Shown: positions 14,801 to 27,289 of the stretch, one piece after another
Numbering within the stretch: the stretch's first letter is position 1
How the letters are laid out: each line of letters opens with the position of its first letter
DNA from: Chrysomallon squamiferum
Lineage: Eukaryota; Mollusca; Gastropoda; Neomphalida; Peltospiridae
DNA length: 64,000 nucleotides
Assembly: GCA_012295275.1 (NCBI GenBank)
Contig: CM022670.1
Location: forward strand, 12,923,083-12,987,082
Direction: 5' to 3'
Translations under genes and position numbers: made by a program
Notes under the pieces: generated by a model
What the model was told of the DNA's origin: nothing
Seen by the model: the letters and a program-made list of their open reading frames with translations, nothing else
Databases searched by the model: none

Positions 14801-15813
14801 CATGCCTACATATTTCTTTATTTTGTTTTTAAAAAACTAAAAGTAGTTTATTTATTTTATTCTGTACATAAAAAACATAATTAGTTTTAATGTACATGTT
14901 CATCAAAATAAATGTTGTGCTGTTAAATTTGCTTATTTTGTTTTAGTTTTTAATTTCAGTTTACTATTTAGGTTGTTTCACCAGTGATTTATAAATATTT
15001 TTTGAAATAACATAGATAGTGGCTACATCATATGATCATAACATAACAATATTAATACTGGTGAAACAATCTACTAGATAACCATCATTGGGGCATGAAA
15101 TTGAAGGCAGGTAGAAAAGCTGCTTTAAATTCACATAAATAGATTTTCAGACATATTAAGATTTTTCAAATAAGATATTTACTATACATTACAGAGATGA
15201 AAATTGTTCATAATTAACTGCAGCTACTAAATAGAGAAAATTTCATGCCCTGCATTCACTTAAAGTTGCCCATTGCTATTTCTCTTTCAGCATATTAAAT
15301 CTGACTTTCACTAACATTACTGTTGTTGTTGTTTGTTTTTTATTTTACATACTTGTATTTTGTTCTTTGTTTATTGAATCTAAAAACTGGAAAAAATTTA
15401 AATATTATTTTTCCAAATAATAGTAAATTTCTTGTTTTAAATAAATACAAATATTTTGCATAATTATAGACATAATGAAGAAAATAAGCCAAGAATGGCC
15501 ATTTGCTTTGATAACCATTTCCTTTCTGCTTAAGAACACCTTCCACTTGCCCTTGGTAATTCAGCTGATCACCTGCTTTAGTGCCTAATCCATTCAAAAT
15601 TGTTAAAATAATAAGGTGTTCCAGTTTATTCTTCTGTTGTTAAAAATGAATGTAGAAAAAGTAAACACCTGCTTTCACAATGATTAGAACTAAAAGTTAA
15701 TATCACATGTTTTTGTTATGATTGATATATATATATATATATTTATTTATTTATTTATTTATTTTTTATTTATTGTTCTATTTTTGGTTTATTATTTTTT
15801 TTATTATTATTTA

Positions 15814-15883
<70 letters not shown>

Positions 15884-18800
15884 TTTTTTTTTTTTTTTTT
15901 TTTTTATTATTATTATTAATCTTTTAAATTTTTTTTTCCTTGTTAGAAATATTTTACTGTGCTTTATTGTCAGATAGGCAATGTTACTTTTAAGTTTAAT
16001 TGATGAAAAACAAGTTTAAAAAAATAAAAAATGTGTGTGAATGTGTTTGTGTGTATAAAATAATAATAAAAATAATAATAAATTTCTTAATCAGTTTACT
16101 TTAGACTTATAGGTTGGAGTCCAGTTATTGTCTTTGACAAGCCAGACAGTAAACCTTTGTAGCTATTCATTAATTACTAGGGAATCTTGAAAATGTAACT
16201 ATTACTGACTATGTTATGACATTTTTCAGACTTTCACTCATTTCTTTTTTTTTATTTATAAATATATTATATTACGATTTTTGTTTTATTACTGTTCTTT
16301 TATTCAGTATCTAATAATAATAGGATGAAGTATAGAATGAATAGATTTCAAGTATAAAATTAATTCATATACTTTGATTCTTTCATGTATTGTGTAACCA
16401 TAATTATGGCTAGCATGATGTTCTAGCTGGTAAGATAGCAAAATATGTCGCATACATGTATGTTTACAGTATAGTAACTTTGCAGGAGAAATCACCAGCA
16501 GATGAAAAGAGTGTATCTGCCATGCAGAAAAGTGATGATAACCAGAACATTAAAACTGATGTTCCAGAAGCTGGAGTATTTTCAGTAAGCAAAGATGTGG
16601 ACAGTGGTTTAGCAGATTCTTACTTTGAAAAGTATAACTTGCCACATTCAGCAGATCATAGCAAGCAAAGTAATGAAAATCTGAATTGTTCTGTAAAAAC
16701 AGAAAATAGTTTGGGTAAAAATAATACTTCTTCCAATCTGTCAGATGGTCATGTTAATGGTGTTAGAGAAAATGTAAAATGCATTCCAATGGTAGATTCC
16801 AGTCATTTCAGAATCATACAAAATGAGGTAGAAGTCTTGTATGGATACACTGAGAACTTACTGTATTGTTTCTGGGATTTTCATGTGGAAAGGCTCATCC
16901 ATCCAAGAAAAGGAACACTTCTTGGTATCCACGAGGCTTTGGAGTGTTGTGTTCTCCCAGAATGTTTGAAAGTGAAGCAGTTTGCTGGTGATGAATGTAT
17001 TACATTAACAGAAGCTGTCATGTCAGGCCAGGTAGACAGGAAAAATGGTAAGGTAGTTGACATGAATACTGGTTATGTTACTTCATTCCATGAAGCTCTA
17101 GAGCAAGGAACTGTTCTTATTGATCCTGACATGTTGACAGAAGCTCAAAATATCATACATTCCATACAGAAACAAATTGGGAGTGGTTTGTACACACTTA
17201 TTTCAAAAGGTGAAGCACGGTCTTCAATTCAAATTATGGACAGAAAAACAGGGAGAAGATTTTCTTTAGCTGAAGGAATTGGATGTTCCTTGATGGACCC
17301 AGAAGATGCTACTGTCAGAGACACAGTTTCTGGAAAACGCCTTTCATGGGATGATGCCAAAAGAGTTGGTATTATTTTAAGCTCAAAACCATTAACTTTG
17401 AAACAAGCCATTGTTTCTTATCTTTTGAACTCAAGTTCAGGTACATTTCTGCAACCAGGTGGATATGGCAAACTCTTGACTTTGAAAGAAATGATAGATG
17501 AAGGGTTTGTGGACCAGAATGTTCAAGAGGTTTTGGCTACTGCAGATGATACCTGGATGACAGTTAGGGATGCCATAGCCTCTGATATTATTGATCCAAT
17601 TCAGGGTAAAGTATTTCACCAAAATGTGGACAAATTTCTTAATTTTCATGATGCTGTTGATGCTGGAATTATTGGCACTAAAATCTCTCACATTCATAGA
17701 AAGTCCATTGTAGGATTTTCAAATGGAGTTGCTGAAAGTCCAAAGGAAATAAAACCACCACATATCCCTGTTAATCTGATTTATGCTATAGAAAATGGAC
17801 TTGTAGATCCAGTAACTAGTGAGGTTTCAAATCATGGGCGTTGGATGTCATTCAGCCAGGCCTACAGGAGAAATGTAATTGAAGTTGAAAACTGCTTTGT
17901 TGTTGACCAATCCTCAGCACTGGTCTATGACTTCATAGAAGCTGCTGACTCTGGTCTTGTTGATGTTTCCAGGGGAACTGTGTTGGATACTCTTCTTGGG
18001 CAGAAATTTTCGGTTTTCGATGCCAAGCAGAGGGGATTGTTGAAGAATTCTAAACAGCCTCTTTTGTCACTCGCTGTAGCTCTGCAGTGTGGTGTGTTTG
18101 ATCCTGAAGAGAAATGTATCCGTGATCCAGTAACAAAACATGCATTATCCATAACCAAAGGAATAGCTGAAGGCATCATTGACCCCTCATCTAAACTAAC
18201 AATTCCATCAGCTGGTCAACAGATAACATTACAGCAAGTAATTTCTAGTGGCTCGCTAAACATAGATAATTTAGATCTTGTCTTTCCAGATGGTAAAAAA
18301 TTTACTCTGGTAGAAACATTGGGCATGCCAAGAAGAAGATCCTCAGTTCTACCTCGTTTTAACAGAAAGTCTAGTTTGACTTTGGATGAAGCCATTACCA
18401 GGGGTATTTATGATCCTCTTACAAATTCAGTTAGATCCAAGGATAAAGGTTTTGTTCCACTGCCAGAAGCTTTAGAAAATGATCTGATTCATACTGATTC
18501 ATTAGTACGAGATCCTTTTAGTGGAGATATTCTCAATTTGGGAGAAGCCTTGGAGAAACGGATTATTGATCCTGAATCTGGTAAAATGCTGGATTCTAGT
18601 GGCCAGGCCATTGCTTTGAATTTTGCTCTTGATAAAGGTCTGATATTGAAATCTAAGGCTCCACTAAATCTGTCTCTCTCAGAGACTCTTGATGAAGGAC
18701 TCTTCAGTGCTGAAAATAACAAATTTGTAAATCCAGACACCAATGAAGAAATAGACTTTGCTACTGCTCTGTCTCTTGGGATGATAGATCCTTCATTGGT

Positions 18801-21800
18801 AAAGGTTAGGACACCTGCACAGGAATCTTGTTAAATTTTGAATCTGCTGTAAGTAATGGGCTGATTGACCTAGAACAAGGAACCTGTCTAGATACTGAAG
18901 CAAATGAAAATTTCAGCATTATTGATGCACTGGATAGGGGAATTATTGTTGATACAACTAATCAACCATCTGTATCACTTCAAGAAGCCATTGATGAAGG
19001 AATACTGGATGTAGAAACCTGTACTTTCAGAGATCTTGCCAGTGGATTTTCAGTACATCTGGAAGATGCCATGGAATCTGGACTGCTGGACAGAATGTCC
19101 GTTTCAGTTAGAGACATTAGGACAAATACATTATTGACTTTGGATGGTGCAGTTAATCTTGGAATTGTCGATCCTGTTACAGGTTCATATACTTGTCTTG
19201 ATTCTGATGAGGTGCTAACATTTAAGCAGGCACTGGATAAAGGTATGATATTCAGTGAGTGCTTTGAGATTGAAAATACCCTTACAGAAGCTATCAAGCA
19301 AGGAAAGTACAGTGAGAACACTGGAATGTTTACTGAGCCCTCAACAGGAAGAGTCCGAGATTTGAAGGAGGTGGTTTCTGAAGGAGTGTTTTATATAGAA
19401 ACTTTGAGAGTTCTTGATAAAGGAAACAAAAAGCTTCTTTCCTTTAAAGAAGCAGTACACAGTAAAATCATTGATGCCAGGCATGCACTTGTAGTAGATT
19501 CAGAAACTAGTGAGATGTTCAGCTTGAAAGAAGCTTTAGACAAAGGCCTTCTTCAAGAGAGCCTTGATAATTTATCTCTTTCTCTCAAGCAAGCAGTGGA
19601 CACTGGCTTATTAAATATCAATGAAGGAAAGATCATTGATCCTCTGTCCAAACAACATCTGTCATTGGAAACTGCTATAGAAATAGGTGTAATCAACATT
19701 TCCTCAGTTTTAATTAGATCTCCTGATAAAGAGACTTTTGAACCTCTTATTGAAGCTCTGAATAATGGTACTGTTACCATCAAAGACACTAACATTGTAT
19801 TTGAACCTAAGGGATTCAGAGCTGATGTCAGAACAGCTTTCGATAACAACACTCTCCTTGATAAACCTGTAAGTGGGCTTCCTCTTGCTGATGCCTTCCA
19901 AATAGGACTTTACAACAATGATATTCAACGCTTTTGGAATCCTGTCACTGGAGACTACTTGACTCTTCATGAAGCAATCATTGAGAAGCTCATCGATGCT
20001 GATGTTCCTCAGGTCATTGTCCCAGATGTTGGAGTATTTTCACTAAGGGAAGCTATGGACAATGGTCTAATAGATCCTCACACTGGAAAGTATATAGCTT
20101 CGGAATTGCCTCTCTCACTTGGAGATGCTATAGAATCTGGAAGACTGATCCTGTCAGCTAAATTAAACATAAGTGTTTTGTCAGTCAGTGGAAGCAGTAC
20201 GTCAATAAGCAGTTTGTCTTCTGTTACCCAACATGATCTGTCTGTAAGTGATGGAAGTAAGAAAAGCAGTCAGAGTAATTTGATAAGTAGTTCTAAACTT
20301 CCTGATGTTGATGAAACTAAAAGAAAATCTGATTCTACATGTGCAGAAAGAAATGGTACCTCAAAGAATGCAGCCAACCAGTCAGATCACAATGAAAACT
20401 TAACTATTCCTAAAGCTGATCATATAGAAAATTTTCAGAATGAATTGCTACCTGAAGTTAATTTACCACAAGAGGTAGCAGATAGTGGAACTAAAAAAGA
20501 AAAACAAGTCAAGCCTACTGTTGGACATGATATAAAAGAACGTATTTCTTCATCAGATATGATTCATACTGGGTCCACAGTTAAGATTTCCGAACAACAT
20601 GCTACTACAAACTGTCAGCTGAAAGAACAGGCGAAGCAGGAAACAGAAAACAATACATGGACAAATCAGGAGACTAAATGTTCTTTAAAAGAGCAAGTAC
20701 ATGAATCTGATAATGGTATGATGACAAGAATGAATATCAGCTGTCCATTAAAAGAACAGATTCAGGAAAAAACTGATAGTGATATGAGTACAAGTAAAGG
20801 GAAACATGATCCATTAAATGAACCATCTTTGGAAAATTTAGATAATGATGTAGAAACAAGCATGTCAAAACAGTGTCTGTTTGAAAAACAGTCATTGGAG
20901 AAAACAGATAATGCTAAATGGACAAGCAAGGTCTCAGCTGAAGATTCCAAATCAAATGAGCAATTTAAAGAATTGTTTGACTCATACAAAATTACAGACA
21001 CTCTTATCAGTGATGACAAAGGGTATAAAAGAAGTTTTAGTTCCCCTTGCACTGTACCTGATGATTTCTCTTCTGACTTGACTAATGTAGCTTGGAGTCC
21101 AACAACTAAAGAACTATCTGCCTCACTAGACTCCCTAATTCAAAATGCAGTCAAGAGTCAGCAGTGGTCAGAGAAACCTTTGCCTTTGTTTGAATTCATA
21201 CAAAATCCTGTTTCCTCTGAAGGAGAACCAGTGTTTCAAAATCCTCAAACAGGTTCAACATATACACTGAGAGAAGCTATTCAAAATAATGTTTTGGATC
21301 TATCTGGAAATGTCATCTCTCCAATAAGCAAGCAGCCAGTTTCACTAGAAGAAGCCATTTCATCTGGTATTATAGACCCTATTACAGGCATGTATCAAGA
21401 CACAGCATCTCAGAAGTGGTTAACCCTTCAACAAGCCAAAGATGTTGGTTATATTTATAAGGAAAAAGAAACCAATAAAACTCCTATTGAGATTTACATA
21501 GAAGAAATTCTCTCTGATTCATCTTCATCAGGGAAACAGAAGTTGGAAGAGGCATTTTCAAGTGGCCTTTTACATCGCTTCAACTCCCAAGTAATTGATC
21601 TTGACAACCAGCCTATTACCCTGCGTAGAGCTGCCAGCCTTGGAATGATTGATGTCAAAAGTGGTGAATTCAAAAACCAGCAGACTGGAGAGTGTATGTC
21701 AGTAGCAGATGCTGTAGAGAAAGGCTTTATTCTTCATCCCAAAGGACTCTCTCTGTATAGCTCCATTGATCAGGGTCTTTATTCAGGAAAAACTGGTAAA

Positions 21801-24800
21801 TTTTATGACCCAATTTCTAAGGAAGATAAGTGTCTCAAAGATCTGATAACAAATGAAGTTATCAGTGATATTTGCATTGAAATCCGTGACATGTCACATG
21901 ACAGCATTATATCTCTCAAGGAGGCTATTAAGAGAAAAATTATTGACCATGTTGATGGTGTGTATGTGAACAGAAGTGAAGGAAAGAGATACAATTTTAT
22001 TGATGCTATTGCTGCTGGGCTAATTGTTAGTAATAGCACCAGAGAAGGTCTGTCAGATACATCTGTTATGAAGAAACAAAATGCTCTTTACCCCAGTTCT
22101 GCTTTCTCAGATCCAAGAGCTGTTCCTTTCAGACCAGTTCTACCCCCAAAACCAGCTCTGCCATCTAAACAGATTTCTAAACCTGACAGCACTGATGAAG
22201 AACAGAATAAATCAAAAGAGAGATCAGCACAGGTTGAAGGCATATCTGTTCCTTTACATAATTACTCAGAAAAGATTATGCATAATTTGAATTCAGTGAA
22301 TAATAAACCTGAACAGAAGTTTAGAGAAGGCAAACTAAGAAGATCAGACATATTGGAATCAGATGACACCATAACTGATCCAGTGGAGACTTGGCAAGAA
22401 AAACAGCCAAAGAAAGTTAAAGGAAACAAAGTTACAACTTCAGTCCTTCAACCAGGTTCTATTCCAGATCAGTCCACTGTGTCTGGGACAAAAGATTCTT
22501 ACAGCTTTAATAATGTTGAGTCCCACAGAATTACATCAGTTGGCCCATCAAAAGGATATGCAATTTCAAAAGATAGTGTACCTAAAGTAGCAAAAGACAA
22601 TACAATTAAAAATGAATTGACAGTGAATACTTCAGAACCTGTAAGACAGTCAGATAAAAACACAGAACAGTTCGGATCACCAAAATATGTTGATGAGTTA
22701 GATAATATTTCTAGGAAGAAATCTGGAATGTCTTTGTCAGAAATAAAACCTCATTCATCTCTGCCACACAAAATTCCCCAAACATCTGCCAAAGCAGATG
22801 ATTCTCAACCAGTTTATCCAGAAGAGATTTCATCATTGTCAGAAACACTTCTTCAGCCAATTGACTCAGAGATGAAACCTTATTCACATGCATCTGAGAT
22901 TAAGGTACAGTCTGGAGAATATTTCAAGAAACCACCAAGTCAGATCTATGAAGAAAATTCAGGAAAAGTAAATAGTAGTGTGTTGAATACAGAGCAGCAA
23001 ATAAACCAAGATTCTTCATTAAAGCCAGGAATTGCATGGTCTGATTCTCTTGCTGGTAATGTAAAAGAAAATATTCAAATGAACTTTGATTCCAAGAAAG
23101 AGCCTGCCATGGAATATATCTCAGGTGCAATTTCTGCTTCCATGACAAAGGCAGGGGCCAGACCAACTTTACCTCCAAAGCCAAGTAATCTGAAATCAGT
23201 GGCTACATTAAGTCAAGAAAATGTTTCACAGGACAAAGAAAAGATTAAATCACTGGTTAATGACAATAATATTGTAAAATCTGAATATCTAAAGAGTAAT
23301 GCTGGATTTTCAGAAAGTGATGAAGTGAAGCATGAAACAAGTTTTACACAAATGACAGAATTCATCAAAGATAAAGTAGATTATAAGGATAAGGAACAAT
23401 CTGATCATATTGATACTAACAAAGCAAAAAAGTATGTAGATGTTTTTCAAGGTAGCTGTGAATCCAGCTTAGAAACTAATAAACCTAAAGGTAGATCAGA
23501 TTTGAAAAAGACTGGCAAAACTGAAGAAGACAGTTACAGAACAGGAAAGTCTGACAGACTAGTTGACAGAAGTGAAGCCAAAGATCTTAATGGTGGTGAA
23601 ATCAAAGATGAGCATAATATTGCCAGATTTGATGAAAAGAAACCTGAAAGAAATACTAATGCAGTCAATTCTGAAAAACATAATGCAAACAGGAATAAAT
23701 TGTCTTTTGATGATTCTGACAAAGAGTTAAAAAATGTGTTTGCAACTCCAGCTGATGATAATAATAAAATTTCTTCAGCTCAAAACAGGAACTGCATTTC
23801 CAAAACTGAATTGCCCATGTCTGAAGAAAATGCACTTTCTCTTGAGAGTTTCTTAACATTTGGAGATGTTAAAATTGGAGCCAATACAGATCCTGAAAAA
23901 TCTGATCTACAGAAAACTCCTGTCCATAAATCTTTGGAATTTAATGATTCAACAACTACATATTCTGATCAACAGTATGACAAAAATCAGAAAGTAAAAT
24001 CTGATAAGCTTTCACTGGAATCTAAAGTCTCTGACATCAGACAAACAACAGAAGAAGTTAACTCAGCTGATATTAAGCTACTAGATGATTTGAAAGAAAA
24101 CTCAGTTCCTTCTGCTCCAAAAAGAAAAGGAATGGTTAACAGGACTGTAAGATTCAAAGGAGTGGAGCCTTGTGATTCATCAGATGATCAGAATGAGAAA
24201 GATTTTCCTCACAATGAGAATGTATCCCCTGGTTACAAAGATCCTCTATCTGAAAACCATAATGACTCACCTCTAACACCTAGACCATCTGACCTCAGTC
24301 TGAACAGGTCCTTGACAGATAGTTTCAAGATGAATTCAAAAGAAGACAGTGATGTCAGCACTCCTGAAATGGAAGCCACAAGACTAACAGATATTCTTCT
24401 CAAGATGAATGTCAAGGCTGGAATGACTGCCAGGGAAAGGAGAAAGGTACTTGGCATGATGAATATGGTTTGAATTCCCTGTTCTAGATAGCAGCATTGA
24501 CTTCTGGATTTTTTAAACTGCTTGGAATGTTGGATCTTTTAAAATAATCTTTGTAGTACTGATCTAATGGTTTTTGTGAAGACTTTTTCGTGTTTTTTCC
24601 CAAATGTTGATAACCTTGAAAAATATCTAACCATGATGATGCATGGTGTGGTTTTAAAACAGCCTGACTTATTTTTTTTCAGATATTTTTAAATATTTGC
24701 TTTTCAAATGTAGTTCTAAAATGATACAGTTAACTTGTTAGTTACAAGATAACAGCATGAATTTTTTGAAAAATTCTATTGACATTTTACATCTTCCATA

Positions 24801-27258
24801 CAGCATGAGATGAAGTGTTTAATCTTTAGATTGTTTTTGAGAAATACATTAGTATTTTGTGCATGACATATCTGATTAAAATATGATTTTATTGATGCAT
24901 TATCTTATAAAGAAGAAAAAAGAATAAAAGTAAGAAATAACAAACAATAGTGTGCTTTAACCACAAGATGATAAAAGCACATTAGTAAGTTGTATATTAT
25001 ATTGTTACAAGTGACCATTTCACTCAATTGTTTTAATATTTTTTTATAATTACTCCTTTGTCTGATAAATCTTGAGATGCAGCATTTATGTGTGTGTACA
25101 CGTACTGAATGTAAATTCTTGTTATTTAAAATGTTGTTGTTTTTTTTCATTTTATTAATTTGTTTTATTATTATTATTATTTTTTTTTTTTTCATTTTTA
25201 TTGTTGTTGAAGAAGAAAAATCATTTAATTAAATCTAATCTTATAGTAATTTAATGTTAATATTTGAATAAAAATCATATTACCAAATGGTTGGCCTTTA
25301 TATTCGTTTAGATCTTCTAGTAATAACAAAAAATATATATATATATTTATAATTTCTTTCTTTTTTATTTCTTTTTTTTTTTTTGATGACATGGGAGTTA
25401 TTACATTTGTATCATTTATTTTATAATTAAAACCATGTTTATAGGATGATTGTTTTTGTTAACTTGCTAGTATGTTTCTTAATATAATTGAATATTTTAA
25501 CATTTTTCTCTGCATTTCCTTTTCTTTTTCTTTCACTTTCTCCTCAGTCTGTCCTCATTTTTCTTCATTCTTTTCTATAATCTTTTACAATTATCTTTTA
25601 TACCATTCTAGTTATCTGTAAGTTTATCTTTTACATCTCTTCATTCTCTTATATTAATTTATTAAATGGCTGAAGCATTATTAGATTGTTAAAAAAAAAA
25701 AAAAAAAAAAAAAATTACAAATCCCTTTCAAAGATTTTTATTAGAGAAGACTAAAAATATATTCTTGTCTTTACTTATCACCACAGTGGTGCAATAATTG
25801 TTCAGTCTGTTTCTTTGTGTTTTATTGCATTTTACTTCTACAAGTCTTTGTATTAGAAATATTTTAAAATATATGTATTCACAATTGCACAAATGTGTTT
25901 ATTTTGATATTATTTGCAAATATTTTTGTTCTGAACTTATCAAAACTGTGCTGTGTAGTGTGTGCATCAGTGTTTTTGTATTTATCTTATCTTGTTGCAT
26001 GTGTATTATTATTGCAGATAATTCATAAATTGTAGTAAGTTTCAAGTCTTGTTGAATTTAATGATTACCAATTTAACATTTCAGATTTATTTTATTTTAT
26101 GTTAATAATTATTTGGAATTGACTGCAAGTTCTAGTGTTTTTTTAGTTTTGTTTTTTAATAAGATTTTCAAAAAAATGTTAATCATTTTGTTACTGTTAA
26201 TCATTTTGTTACTTATATATGTGCAAAATTATTTTTAAAACTTAAATATTTAAAGGACTACTTTTTTATTTTCTTTAGTTTGAAATGTTCCAGCTTTTTG
26301 AATATTTAAAACAAATGGTCAATAACTATACCCTAATACTGATTTTATTTATTTATTTATTTATCTTTGTATTATGAACGCTAATTCAAAAATTGATTCA
26401 CATGTTCTTTAGGGCCGTCTTGTCGATTCTTACGACAAATTATTCCAGGAATTGAAAACAGAAATATCCAAAGTTGGAGATCTTGAACGAATACTCAAAG
26501 ATGATCATCAGATTGGAGATGAAGGATATCAAGTCAAAAGTCACCTGGAAACTCAGAAGGTACAAAATGAATTCTTCTTTTCTTTTTTTTTTCTTTTTTT
26601 TTTTGAATGTCTCCCACCAAAATGAGTCACACTGATGCTTCTTATGTAAGTGAAATTGAAATAATATCTGAAATATACTTGTTCCTGTGTTTTAAAAGTT
26701 TAATTTGGTTAATACAAATTTAAATGGCTGGATGTTAGCCTGCTGAGTATGTTTTGTACTTGAATCTTTAGATCATGTTGTATAGTAGTAGTAATGTAAA
26801 TATGAAATGACTTATATGCTAACTGTTGTCATGTTTAAATTCAGTTTCTTTCTTTTATGTTTCACATTAACATGTTTTGTTATTTCTGTTTTAAAGTTCA
26901 GTTAGTACTTGAACATTTTTAGCAAATCATTAAAATATTTTAGTTTAAAGCAAACAAACAAATAAGTTCTTGAAGTACTTCTTTTGTTCATATATTTTGA
27001 TTTGTTGTTTAAAATTGCTGAAACAACATTTTAAACTCCTGGATTTAAAAAAGTAATTAAAGTAATTAAGTTATTGTGCACACAGGCTGTACATGAAGAC
27101 ATTATGAGTCACCAGCAGCGAATCCTGTCCCTGGTGTTCCAAGCAGAGCAGCTGACAGAGAACTACCAAGAGGAGTTAACTCCAGAACAAGTTACAGAAA
27201 TACAGTCTCTAGCTACTGGTCTGAAATCTTCCCTTGAAAAGGTAAAGTTAAAAAAAAG

Positions 27259-27289
<31 letters not shown>

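Larger units (their letters stand above)
14659..16485 (+). other. Intron between the two giant exons
   Basis: This 1,827-bp intron holds a possible 62-bp poison exon (14728-14789), an AATAAA at 14907-14912, a less AT-rich patch at about 15460-15600, and a long ATT/T microsatellite at 15818-15916. No in-frame exon needed for the protein was found. Confidence 0.8.

Noticed and set aside
15718-15927. Open frame of Tyr, Ile and Phe runs
   Set aside because: It is a translation of the ATT/T microsatellite.
18795-18823. Tiny intron explaining the frame change near 18828
   Set aside because: The only GT...AG there would be about 18 bp and would remove part of the repeat; one missing base fits better.
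18820-18834. Programmed ribosomal frameshift
   Set aside because: No slippery heptamer, and two other one-base breaks in the same gene point to a technical cause.
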